Translations under genes and position numbers: made by a program
Notes under the pieces: model-generated
What the model was told of the DNA's origin: nothing
Seen by the model: only the letters and a program-made list of their open reading frames with translations
Database searches by the model: none
Shown: positions 13,633 to 22,221 of the stretch, piece by piece
How the letters are laid out: the number at the start of each line of letters is the position of its first letter
How positions within the stretch are numbered: the stretch's first letter is position 1
NCBI GenBank assembly: GCA_003221045.1
Contig: QHUC01000110.1
Span: forward strand, 1 to 36,747
Length of the DNA stretch: 36,747 bases
Source of the DNA: Gemmatimonadota bacterium
GTDB taxonomy: Bacteria > Gemmatimonadota > Gemmatimonadetes > Gemmatimonadales > GWC2-71-9
Direction of reading: 5' to 3'

Positions 13633-16600
13633 ATGTACGCCGAGCTCCACTGCCACTCCGCCTTCTCGTTCCTCGACGGCGCCTCGCTCCCCGAGCAGCT
13701 CGCGCTCACCGCCTCACAACTCGGGCTTCCCGCACTCGCGCTCACCGACCACAACGGGCTGTACGGCTCGATGGCGTTTGCACAGGAAGCGAAGCAGCTC
13801 GGTCTCCAGGCGATCACGGGCGCCGAGCTGACGTTGCTCGACGGCTCGCACGTGACGCTGCTCGCCGAGACGCCCGAAGGGTATGCGAATCTGTGCCAGC
13901 TGATCACGGAAGCGCATCTCGGCAGGGAGGACCGGCACGATCCGCGGCTCGACTTCGCCTCGCTCGAAGCACGTCACCATGGGCTCATCGTGCTGTCGGG
14001 ATGCCGAAACGGATTGCTCCCCGGCGTCCTGCGGCGCGACGGCCTGGCCGCAGCCCGCCGCTTCGCCGAGCGCTGCCGAGCGGTGTTCGGAAGGGAGCAC
14101 TTCTTCGTCGAGTTGCAGAGGAACTACGTCCGCGGAGACCTCGCCCTCACGCGAGCGCTGCAGGACGTCGCCGATTCCGTACGACTGAGCGTCGTAGCGT
14201 CGGGTAACGTGCATTACCACGCCCGCGCCCGGCATCACCTACACGACGTGCTGGTGGCGATCCGGCACCGCACCACGCTCGACGGCTCCCACAACGTGCG
14301 CCGTGCCAACAGTGAGTTCTTCCTGCGGCCGCCTGCAGATATCCATCAACTGTTTCATGACTGTCCGGATGCTGTCGCCAATACATTGACCCTCGCGGAG
14401 CGATGCCGGGGCTTCGATCTCACGCGCGACCTAGGGTATCGCTTTCCCGATTTCCACGGCGCCGACCGCGCCCCTGCGCCGCGGGCGCTCGCCGAGCTGT
14501 GTCGCGCGCGCCTCGACGAGCGCTACCCGGTGGGCTCCGTGCACCGCGATGAAGCAGAGCGGCGACTCGCCGAGGAGCTGCGGTTGGTCGAGCACCACGG
14601 GCTCAGCGGCTTCTTCCTCGTCTATCACGACCTGTTCGACCTGGCCCGCGAGGTCGCGGCCGATGTGCGGCACGGCTCACGGCGCGCGGCAGGGAATCTC
14701 CTGCCCGGGCGGGGGCGCGGCTCGTCCGTCTCTTCCGTCGTGTGCTACCTGCTCGGGCTGTCGCACATCGATCCGGTGGCGACGCGGCTCTTCATCGGGC
14801 GGTTCTTGAACGAGACCCTCGCCTCAGTGCCGGACATCGACCTCGATTTCCCGCGCGAGATCCGCGAGGAGCTGATCCGGCGCGTGTACAGGCACTACGG
14901 TGACGCACACGTCGGACTCGTCTGCTCGTTCCCCACCTATCGCCTGCGCTCGACAGTGCGCGAGATCGGCAAGGCGCTCGACCTGCCTCTGGGGGAGATC
15001 GAGCAAGTCGCGAAACTGGCAGACAGGCGGTCAGGCGGACTGGCGGACGAGCTGGAGCAACTCCCTGGGTTCGAGGGCCGGACCACGGCCCCGCTCTGGA
15101 AGGAGCTGTGCGAGCTGGCGGAGGAGATCGCCGGGCTGCCGCGGCACGTCTCTCAGCACGTCGGCGGCATGGTGATCTCGAGTCGCCCGCTCGTCGAGAT
15201 CGTGCCGCTCGAGCGCGCCGCCATGGAGGATCGCGTGGTGTGCCAGTGGGACAAGGATTCCTGCGACGACGCGCGGTTCATCAAGATCGACTTCCTGGCG
15301 CTGGGCATGCTGTCGCTCGTGGAGGAGTGCGTCGAGCTGGTCGCGACGCGACACGGGACGCCGCCCGATCTGTCGCGCATCGACTTCGAGGACCCCGCGG
15401 TCTACGACCGCATCTGCCGGGGCGACACGGTCGGGTTGTTCCAGATCGAGAGCCGGGCGCAGATGCAGATGATCCGTCGCACCCGGCCCAAGAACCTCGA
15501 AGACCTGGCGGTCGAGGTCGCGATCGTGCGACCCGGGCCGATCGTCGGTGGTGCGGTGAACCCGTACGTGCGGCGTCGGGAGGAGCAGCGCCGCGCCTGG
15601 GAAGCGGGCCGCCCCTACGAGCCGCCGCTCGAGCATCCCCTGCTCAAGGAGGCGCTCGCGGAAACCCTGGGCGTGATTCTCTATCAGGACCAGGTGCTGC
15701 AGGTGTGCCAGGCGCTCGCAGGGTTCACCGCGGGGCAGGCCGAGGCGTTGCGGCGGGCGATGAGCCGGCGGCGGAGCCGCGAGCTGATGGCGGGGTTCTG
15801 GGAGGAGTTCAGAGACGGCGCCGCGGCACGCGGGGTCGCGGAGCGGACCGCCGAGCGCGTCTTCACACAGGTGATCGCGTTCTCCGAGTTCGGCTTCCCC
15901 AAATCGCACGCCGCGGCGTTTGGCCTGCTCGCCTACCAATCGGCGTGGCTGCGGCACTACCATCCGGCCGAGTATTACACCGCGCTCTTCAACAACCAGC
16001 CGATGGGGTTCTATTCGCTCGACGTGTTGGGACGCGACGCGCTGCATAACGGAGTCGATATCAAGCTCCCTGACGTGAATGAGAGTGATGTGTGGTGCAC
16101 GGTGGACCTCACCCCCTCTCCCCCTCTCCGTTCCGGAGAGGGGGAACTCATCGCGTCCCCCCTCTCCCGAAGGGAGAGGGGGGAAGGGGGTAAGGCCGTC
16201 CGTGTAGGTCTCGCGTTCATCCGTGACTGGAGTGAAGAGACAGCGACCTCTGTGGTGACCGAGCGGGAGCGGTGCGGTCCGTTCGCGAGCATCGGCGACG
16301 TCGTTCGCCGCGCTCCGCCCAATCTCAAGCGCACCGCGATCGAGCATCTGGTGTGGGTAGGCGGCTGCGACGGCTTCGGGCTCACCCGTCGCGAGCTGCT
16401 GTGGCAGGTGGGGCTATGGCTCCCGCCCGAGGCGGAGCGCGGCGGCGATGTGGGCGGACGGCGCCAACTCGAGCTCGCGCTCAACCACCCACACGAAGGT
16501 CTCCGGTTCGGCGGCCTCGCGGCGGCCGAGCGCCTGCTCGCCGAGTATGACGTCCTCGGGTTCGCGGCGAGCGGTCATCCCCTGTCCCTCTTGCGAGGCG

Positions 16601-17022
16601 CGCTACCCCGGGGAGTGGTGCAGAGCGACGCGCTCCCCCGGCTCGAGCACGATGCCCCGGTCGAGGTCGCCGGGCTGGTGGTCGCGCGCCAGCGCCCAGA
16701 AACCGCCAAAGGATTCGTATTCGTCCTCCTCGAGGACGAAGGGGGGATGACGAACGTGATCGTCCGTCCCGACGTGTACGAGCGGTACCGCGCGGCGATC
16801 CGCGGCGAGCCGCTCCTGTGGGTGCGCGGTACGCTCGCCAAGGACGACGGGACGGTGAACGTGCTCGCGGAGGAGGCGAAGGGACTGCGTTGCGGATTGC
16901 GGATTTCGGACTGCGAATTTGAAGACCCGCCCGACGCATCCGCAATCCACAATCCGCAATCCGCAATGGCCTTCCTGAAGTCCATGCGCCGCGTGGCGCC
17001 GGAGTCGAAGGATTGGGGCTAA
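13633..17022 (+). CDS. dnaE2: Error-prone DNA polymerase III alpha subunit DnaE2
   Basis: The protein has 1129 residues. The N-terminal PHP domain starts at once ([36 protein letters not shown]). The C-family polymerase core carries the catalytic aspartates in VPDIDLDFP (about residue 400) and [12 protein letters not shown] (about residue 548). The finger domain ([39 protein letters not shown]), tandem helix-hairpin-helix and a C-terminal OB fold ([19 protein letters not shown]) follow. It performs damage-tolerant synthesis with ImuB. ATG 13633 is chosen because the PHP domain begins there, although the frame is open to 13558 and a repeat directly precedes it. Two repeat elements are translated in frame: residues 826-855 (16108-16196) between the fingers and the HhH region, and residues 1087-1111 (16891-16965) after the OB fold. 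Confidence 0.93.
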   Translation: MYAELHCHSAFSFLDGASLPEQLALTASQLGLPALALTDHNGLYGSMAFAQEAKQLGLQAITGAELTLLDGSHVTLLAETPEGYANLCQLITEAHLGREDRHDPRLDFASLEARHHGLIVLSGCRNGLLPGVLRRDGLAAARRFAERCRAVFGREHFFVELQRNYVRGDLALTRALQDVADSVRLSVVASGNVHYHARARHHLHDVLVAIRHRTTLDGSHNVRRANSEFFLRPPADIHQLFHDCPDAVANTLTLAERCRGFDLTRDLGYRFPDFHGADRAPAPRALAELCRARLDERYPVGSVHRDEAERRLAEELRLVEHHGLSGFFLVYHDLFDLAREVAADVRHGSRRAAGNLLPGRGRGSSVSSVVCYLLGLSHIDPVATRLFIGRFLNETLASVPDIDLDFPREIREELIRRVYRHYGDAHVGLVCSFPTYRLRSTVREIGKALDLPLGEIEQVAKLADRRSGGLADELEQLPGFEGRTTAPLWKELCELAEEIAGLPRHVSQHVGGMVISSRPLVEIVPLERAAMEDRVVCQWDKDSCDDARFIKIDFLALGMLSLVEECVELVATRHGTPPDLSRIDFEDPAVYDRICRGDTVGLFQIESRAQMQMIRRTRPKNLEDLAVEVAIVRPGPIVGGAVNPYVRRREEQRRAWEAGRPYEPPLEHPLLKEALAETLGVILYQDQVLQVCQALAGFTAGQAEALRRAMSRRRSRELMAGFWEEFRDGAAARGVAERTAERVFTQVIAFSEFGFPKSHAAAFGLLAYQSAWLRHYHPAEYYTALFNNQPMGFYSLDVLGRDALHNGVDIKLPDVNESDVWCTVDLTPSPPLRSGEGELIASPLSRRERGEGGKAVRVGLAFIRDWSEETATSVVTERERCGPFASIGDVVRRAPPNLKRTAIEHLVWVGGCDGFGLTRRELLWQVGLWLPPEAERGGDVGGRRQLELALNHPHEGLRFGGLAAAERLLAEYDVLGFAASGHPLSLLRGALPRGVVQSDALPRLEHDAPVEVAGLVVARQRPETAKGFVFVLLEDEGGMTNVIVRPDVYERYRAAIRGEPLLWVRGTLAKDDGTVNVLAEEAKGLRCGLRISDCEFEDPPDASAIHNPQSAMAFLKSMRRVAPESKDWG
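16108..16196. repeat. Palindromic C/T-G/A element inside dnaE2 (two hairpins)
   Basis: Two perfect hairpins follow each other: CCCCTCTCCG with CGGAGAGGGG (16121-16143, 3-nt loop), and CCCCCCTCTCCC with GGGAGAGGGGGG (16157-16183, 3-nt loop). They are flanked by further CCCCCTCT and GGGGGAA units. The element adds residues rich in Ser, Pro, Arg, Gly and Glu to DnaE2. Similar CCCTCTCC palindromes occur within genes of several GC-rich phyla. Confidence 0.8.
16891..16965. repeat. Inverted heptamer array near the dnaE2 3' end (75 nt, in frame)
   Basis: Four TGCGGAT-like units (16891-16918) face four ATCCRCA units (16938-16965) across a 19-nt spacer. The 75-nt element equals 25 codons and is free of stops. 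Its unit (TGCGGAT) differs from the TGCGGAR unit of the imuB element, but the two arms match each other. Confidence 0.85.
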
Positions 17023-17053
17023 CTTTCCAGCTGGACCAAAGGGAGGTGTTCGG

Positions 17054-17470
17054 ATGCCACAGCGCGAAGTCGCGACGCTCGCCGGGGGCTGCTTCTGGTG
17101 CCTCGAAGCGGCCTTTCAGGACTTGAAGGGCGTCGAGAGCGTCCAATCGGGATATGCCGGTGGTCGGGTCGCCAACCCGTCATACGAAGACGTCTGCACG
17201 GGGACCACGGGCCACGCCGAGGTCGTGCAGATCACATTCGATCCGCAGATCATCACGTTCGACGACCTGCTCCACGTCTTCTTCACGATCCACGACCCCA
17301 CTACCGTGAACCGCCAAGGCGCGGACGTCGGCACACAGTATCGATCGGCGATCTTTTACCACAGTCCCGAGCAGAAGGCCACCGCCGAGCGAGTGATCGC
17401 CGAGCTCCAGGCCGGGAAGCTCTGGGACGAGCCGGTCGTGACGGAGCTGCGGTTGAAGCAACCCGCCTGA
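17054..17470 (+). CDS. msrA: Peptide methionine sulfoxide reductase MsrA, C-terminally shortened
   Basis: The 138 residues start with the MsrA catalytic motif [11 protein letters not shown] (catalytic Cys at about residue 13). They continue with [57 protein letters not shown] and WDEPVVTEL, all expected of the enzyme that reduces methionine-S-sulfoxide with thioredoxin. After VVTE the family normally continues for 30-40 residues, including a DYHQxY motif and further residues of the active site. Here only seven residues (LRLKQPA) follow. The tail may be the natural end after an in-frame deletion at about 17448-17455. ATG 17054 has a good GGAGGTG six bases upstream. The enzyme as encoded is probably inactive or impaired. 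Confidence 0.85.
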   Translation: MPQREVATLAGGCFWCLEAAFQDLKGVESVQSGYAGGRVANPSYEDVCTGTTGHAEVVQITFDPQIITFDDLLHVFFTIHDPTTVNRQGADVGTQYRSAIFYHSPEQKATAERVIAELQAGKLWDEPVVTELRLKQPA

Positions 17471-17489
17471 TATCCTGGAGGAGGCAGGC

Positions 17490-17927
17490 ATGGTGCGTTG
17501 GTCCATACTCGGGGCACTGCTCGCGACGCCTGCCATGGCGATCGCGCAAGCGCCGCCCGCAGGCTCGACCGAGCCGTTCGTGGTCGAGTACTACTACAAG
17601 GCGCGCTGGGGGCACGCCGACGAGTTCATCCGACTCTTCAAGAAGAACCATTACCCGGTCTTGAAGCGCGAAATAGAGCTGGGCCACATCCAGCAGGTCA
17701 CCGTGGAAGCGCCCAGGTTTCACGGCACGGAGGACGGCCGTTGGGACTATCGCGTCACGATCGTGTGGAAGAACGCCGCAGCGCCGCACGAGCCGTTCCC
17801 GGATATGGAGCTCAAGCGGCTGTTCCCCGACCAGGATACCTTCCGGCGCGAAGAACAGCAGCGCTTCGAGATCCTCCTCGCGCACTGGGACTTGCCAGTC
17901 GTCACCGTGGATTTGACCCGCCCGTAG
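17490..17927 (+). CDS. Secreted protein of unknown function (145 aa)
   Basis: A signal peptide is clear: MVRW, a hydrophobic stretch SILGALLATPAMAIA, and probable cleavage after AIA-Q near residue 20. The mature protein (VVEYYYKARWGHADEFIRLF, HYPVLKREIELGHIQQVTVE, WDYRVTIVWKNAAAP) resembles dimeric alpha-beta-barrel-type proteins in spacing, but I do not recognise a named family. Similar secreted proteins are common in soil Gemmatimonadota and Acidobacteria, as far as I know. The ATG at 17490 has a strong GGAGGAGG upstream, and the gene lies 19 bases after msrA, so both are probably cotranscribed. It ends 15 bases before the convergent Lhr gene. Confidence 0.7.
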   Translation: MVRWSILGALLATPAMAIAQAPPAGSTEPFVVEYYYKARWGHADEFIRLFKKNHYPVLKREIELGHIQQVTVEAPRFHGTEDGRWDYRVTIVWKNAAAPHEPFPDMELKRLFPDQDTFRREEQQRFEILLAHWDLPVVTVDLTRP

Positions 17928-18073
17928 GCCGGCAAGCTGGGGCTAGTCGCGCGCCGCGGCGGGCCGGCGGCTGGTCCTTCCAAGATAGGTTCGTACGAGA
18001 GGAGCGACGCGACCGCGGACCAGCGCCGATTTGAGCCGCTCCCGTTCGTCCGGGGTGACCTCAACCAGGTAGC

Positions 18074-18094
18074 GCTCCCCGCTCCCTGCTCCCT
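18074..18094. repeat. Three-unit heptamer array (GCTCCCY) inside lhr
   Basis: Three tandem GCTCCCC/GCTCCCT units make 21 nt, which is seven codons, so the reading frame is kept. They encode a Gly/Ala/Ser/Glu stretch ([10 protein letters not shown]) on the minus strand. The same units occur in ispH at 22782-22802, and two more copies lie at 18814-18827. Confidence 0.65.
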
Positions 18095-19552
18095 CCTTGA
18101 GCGCCACCGGAATCCCGTCCCGGTACAGGACCCGATTCGTCGCGAGCCCCGCCACCACGTCCCCCGGGGTGACGATTCCAACCAGGTTGAGGGGGTCGGC
18201 CCCGCTCAACGCCACGAGCTCGCCTCTGCGCTCCTCACGCCGCACGCCGCGCAGCGAGCCAACCGCTTCGGGGAGCGCGTACTGCTCGCCCGAGAACCCG
18301 CCGACGAACCGTCCACCGCGGATCTCGCCACGCGCTTCGAGCCGGCGATACACGCGGAGGACATCGCGCCACGGGGTGAGGAGGGTCTCACGGGCCACCA
18401 CCCGCCGGAACACGACGCCGTAGCGTCGCAACAACTGCCACGCCACCGCTTCGGCCACCGCTTCATCGGGAATGGGGTTCGAGGGCCGCACCAGCGACCA
18501 CCGCCCGGCCGTCTCGACGCCGAACGGCGCGATCTTACCGCGACGGCGCAACCCGACAACTCCAAGCGGACGCCGCCGGTCGGATGGAACGAGCAAGGCC
18601 CGCAGGCCCGCGAAGCTGTCCGAAGTGACGTGCCCCCTCGCCACGAGCTCGCCGAGTCCTTTTTCGACTTCGGTACGCAAGAGGCCGGTCGCATTCACGA
18701 GATCGCCGAAGAACGACGCACCGCGCTGGCCGAGCACGTCGAGCAACGCACGTCCCGCATGCGTCAGTGGAAGGGCCGCCGGGTCGGGCTCTACCGTCAG
18801 GGACCGCCACACCGCTCCCCGCTCCCGTCTGAATAGGGCAATCGGGGTCGTGCGGATCGGGCCGGACTTGTGACCGTTGCCGTTCGCCACCGGACTCACG
18901 CGCCCCCACGCGATCTCCCCGGAGAGGCACAGCCCGTCCAGCCACAGGGGATCGTATTCGCCAAGCCGGGCGGGAAGCACGTCCGCCTCCCACGCGCCCG
19001 CGGGCACTTCGTATCCGTCCAGCAGGTGCAGGACGGCCGCGAGTCCTTCGGGACCCTCGGCGCGGGTGTCGGGCGTGACGCGTTGCCAGCGCAGCAGGAA
19101 CCGCATGAAGTCGGCGGCCGTAACCGGCTCGATTTCCTGACGGAGGCGATCGAGCGTGTAGCGGTGGATCCGGGCCAGGAGCCTGCGCTCGCACCATTCG
19201 AGCTCCGTCACACCGGGTGAGAAGTGCCCGCGCAGGACGAAGCCCTCGTGCTCGAGCGCGCCGAGCGCGAAATCCACGTCCCCAACCGGGACGCCGAGCG
19301 TCGTCGCGATGGTCGCCGCCGTGGTCGGACCCGCCACTTCGAGTCGCCCACGCACCAGCTCGCGGAGCGCATCTTCCCGACTCCACGTCCTGGCGCGATC
19401 CCGCTCCGGCACGACGACCGCCGGCTCACACTGAGCGCCGGGGAACGCGGCCTCGAGCAGCGGGAGCCGTTCAGCGGCGAACCAGAGCTCGGGCTCGTAG
19501 AGCAGCGTTCCGGCCCGCCCGGCCTTCACCAGCTCCTGGAAATGCGCCTTCC

Positions 19553-19580
19553 ATTCCGCATTCCGCACTCCGCATTCCGC
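19553..19580. repeat. Four-unit heptamer array (AYTCCGC) inside lhr
   Basis: ATTCCGC, ATTCCGC, ACTCCGC and ATTCCGC follow in tandem, then a decayed fifth unit. They are translated on the minus strand as AECGVRNAE, nearly the same peptide as the imuB element (CGVRNAECG). No inverse partner is found nearby, so this is a single arm. Confidence 0.7.
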
Positions 19581-21626
19581 ACTCGTCAGGGCACCGGTGA
19601 CGAGCAACGCATCGTGCAATTCGTCGGGAGAGCTGACGTCGGGCCACGCGTCGTCGCGCACCCGATCGATCGCCGTCTGGTCGAGTTTGCCGAGCTCCTC
19701 CGCGGTCTTCACGTCGAGCCCGCGGCGCGTGATCACCGCCTGCGTCCGGCGCTCCTCGAGCGGAGCGTCGTCCAGGAAGGCGTAGGGCTTCGCGTTGATC
19801 ACCTCGTGCGAGAGCGGTGAGGGCTCGGTGGTGTCGCGTGCCACCAGCCGCAGGCGCCCGGCGTCCATCGCCTCGAGCACCCGTTTCAAGCCCGGGAAGT
19901 CCATCGCTTCGAGCAGGCAGTCGGCGATCGTCTGGTTGACGAGGGGGTGGTCGGGAATCTCGCGGTCGCCCACCAGGTTCTCGGGGCAGGCGAGCTGGTC
20001 GGGGAAGACGGCGGCGACCAGGTCTTCCGCGTCCATCCGCTGCAGCGGCGTGGGTACCTTCCGCCCGCCGCGCGCCCGCAGCACCGCAAGCGCCCGCGTG
20101 GCGTTCCAGCGCCAACGGCTCCCGAACATCGGCGCATCGAGCATCGCCTGCACCAGCAGGTGCTCGGCGGTCTCGGGCTTGAGATAGTGGAACACGTCCT
20201 CCAGCGGGAAGCTGTGCTGCGGACCGAGCGACAGAACGATCGCGTCCTCGGTGGCGGCGGCCTGGAGCTCGAAGTTGAAGCTCCGACAGAAGCGCTTGCG
20301 CAGTGCCAACCCCCAAGCGCGATTCAACCGGCTCCCGAACGGCGCGTGCAGGACCAGCTGCATTCCACCCGCTTCGTCGAAGAAGCGCTCGAGCACGAGC
20401 GTCTCCTGGGTCGGGATGACGCCGAGGATCTTCTTGGACGCTCCGAGATACTCGACCATCTGCCGGGCCGCGGGCTCGGGCAACCCGGGGATCTCCTCCG
20501 CCAGCCATTCGATCGCGAGTCCGTGCTCCGCGTCCAGCCGATCGGCGACGTCCTGGCGGAGGCGCGATACCTGCTCGGACAGCTCGGCAGTGCGGCCCGG
20601 GGCTTCGCCGAGCCAGAAGGGAATGGAGGGTGGCTGTCCGTGCGCGTCCACGACGCGCACCTGGCCGGACTCGATCCGGTTGATCAGGTAAGAGGTATTG
20701 CCGAGCTGGAAGATGTCCCCCGGCATGCTCTCGATCGCGAAGTCCTCGTTGAGCGTTCCGACGAACGTTTCGGTCGGCTCGAGAATGACGCGGTAGTCGC
20801 CGATGTCGGGAATGGCACCGCCCGACGTGAGGGCGGCGAGCCGGGCGCCGCGCCGGGCCCGCAGCCGCCGGTTGACGCCGTCGTAGTGCACGTATGCGCC
20901 GCGCCGCCCTCGGCGCGTCGTGAAGCCCTCGGACAGCATCTGCACGACGGCGTCGAAGTCCTTCCGCGCGAGGTCACGGTACGGATAGGCGCCGCGCACC
21001 AGGTCGAAGAGCGCATCCTCTTGCCATTCCTCGCAGGCCACGGCCGCGACGATCTGCTGCGCGAGAATGTCGAGCGGGTGGTCCGGGATGATCAACCGGT
21101 CGAGCGTCCCCCCGCGCGCGGCCCGCACGAGCGCCGCGCACTCGATCAGCTCGTCACGCGATAGGGGGAACAGCCGGCCTTTGGGAACGGCGGCGAGGTG
21201 GTGGCCGGAGCGCCCCACGCGCTGTAACAACGTCGCGATCGAGCGCGTGGAGCCGATTTGACAGACCAGGTCCACCGTGCCGATGTCGATTCCCAGCTCG
21301 AGCGACGCCGTGGCGACGAGGGTCTTGAGCTTTCCCTCTTTGAGCCTGGTTTCGGCATCGAGCCGCTTTTCCTTCGACAGGCTGCCGTGGTGTGAGGTCA
21401 CCTGGTCCGCGCCGAGTCGCTCGGAGAGGTGCAGCGTCAGGCGCTCGGCCAGGCGCCGCGTGTTGACGAAGACGAGCGTGGTGCGGTGCTCCGAGATGAG
21501 CTGCACCAGACGCTCGTAGATCTCGTCCCACACTTCCGCCGCCATCACTGCCTCGAGCGGCGAGGACGGGATCTCGATCGCAAGGTCCAGCGTGCGGGTA
21601 TGGCCGGAGTCGATAATGCGGGGGCC

Positions 21627-21647
21627 AGGTGTTGGGTGTCGGGTGCC
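21627..21647. repeat. Three-unit heptamer array (GGGTGYC) inside lhr
   Basis: AGGTGTT, GGGTGTC and GGGTGCC make 21 nt, seven codons, read on the minus strand as part of [11 protein letters not shown]. It is the inverse complement of the unit family at 3728-3755. Confidence 0.6.
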
Positions 21648-22202
21648 AGAGAGAAAGGCGGCGACGTCCTCGATTGGCTTCTGCGTCGCCGACAGACCGA
21701 TCCGCTGAAGATGGCGTCCGGTGAGCTGCTCCAATCGCTCGAGCGACAGGGCCAGGTGGCTCCCGCGCTTGTCGCGCGCCACGGCGTGGATCTCGTCCAC
21801 GATCGCCGTGCGGACGGTGCGGAGCATCTCACGCGCTCGCTCGGAGGTGAGGATGAGGTAGAGCGACTCAGGAGTGGTGACCAGGATGTGCGGCGGCCGG
21901 CGCACCATCTCCTGTCGCTCAGCCCCCGGCGTATCGCCGGTGCGCACCAGCGTGCGGATCTCCACGTCCGGCAGGCACGCCGCTTCAAGCGCCCGGCGGA
22001 TCTCCGCGAGCGGCTCGGCCAGGTTCTTTTACGTCTTGCCCGAGCCGGTGGGAGCCGCGATCAGGGCGTTCTGACCGGCTCCGATGAGCGGCCAGGCTCG
22101 CCGCTGTGGCTCGGTGGGCTCCCTGAAGCGCGATTCGAACCAGCGTGCGATGACGGGGTGAAAGCCCGAGAGGGACATGACCTAAATATGGCTCGGCTAA
22201 CC

Positions 22203-22219
22203 CCGGGGCGACGCCCCGG
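22203..22219 (-). terminator. GC-rich hairpin just after ispH
   Basis: CCGGGGC and GCCCCGG form a perfect 7-bp stem with a 3-nt loop, 2 bases downstream of the ispH stop on the minus strand. No T tract follows, so it may be an attenuating or Rho-assisted site between ispH and lhr. Confidence 0.35.
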
Positions 22220-22221
22220 CG

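Larger units (their letters stand above)
17943..22178 (-). pseudogene. lhr: Lhr-like ATP-dependent helicase, interrupted by a stop after Walker A
   Basis: From the ATG at 22178 the frame reads [24 protein letters not shown] and the Walker A motif APTGSGKT (residues 42-49). It then meets TAA (22031-22029). The same frame continues directly with [12 protein letters not shown] and stays open to 17943. It contains [30 protein letters not shown], the DEIH box, [26 protein letters not shown] and the long Lhr C-terminal region with winged-helix parts. In relatives about 40-45 residues, including motif Ia (VSPLKAL), lie between GKT and KNL; they are missing, and the TAA falls exactly at the junction. 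Lhr unwinds DNA/RNA hybrids in repair. The gene also contains in-frame heptamer arrays (18074-18094, 19553-19580, 21627-21647). A restart at the GTG at 21965 would lack Walker A. Confidence 0.85.

Noticed and set aside
15031-16347. 438-codon minus-strand open frame
   Set aside because: Antisense to the dnaE2 polymerase core; composition typical of a GC-rich shadow frame.
18814-18827. Further heptamer array inside lhr
   Set aside because: Only two GCTCCCN units are present, which is too few to separate from chance in this GC-rich coding sequence.
22029-22031. Stop-codon recoding in lhr
   Set aside because: The codon is TAA, not TGA, and expected residues are missing at the same place, so a deletion is simpler.
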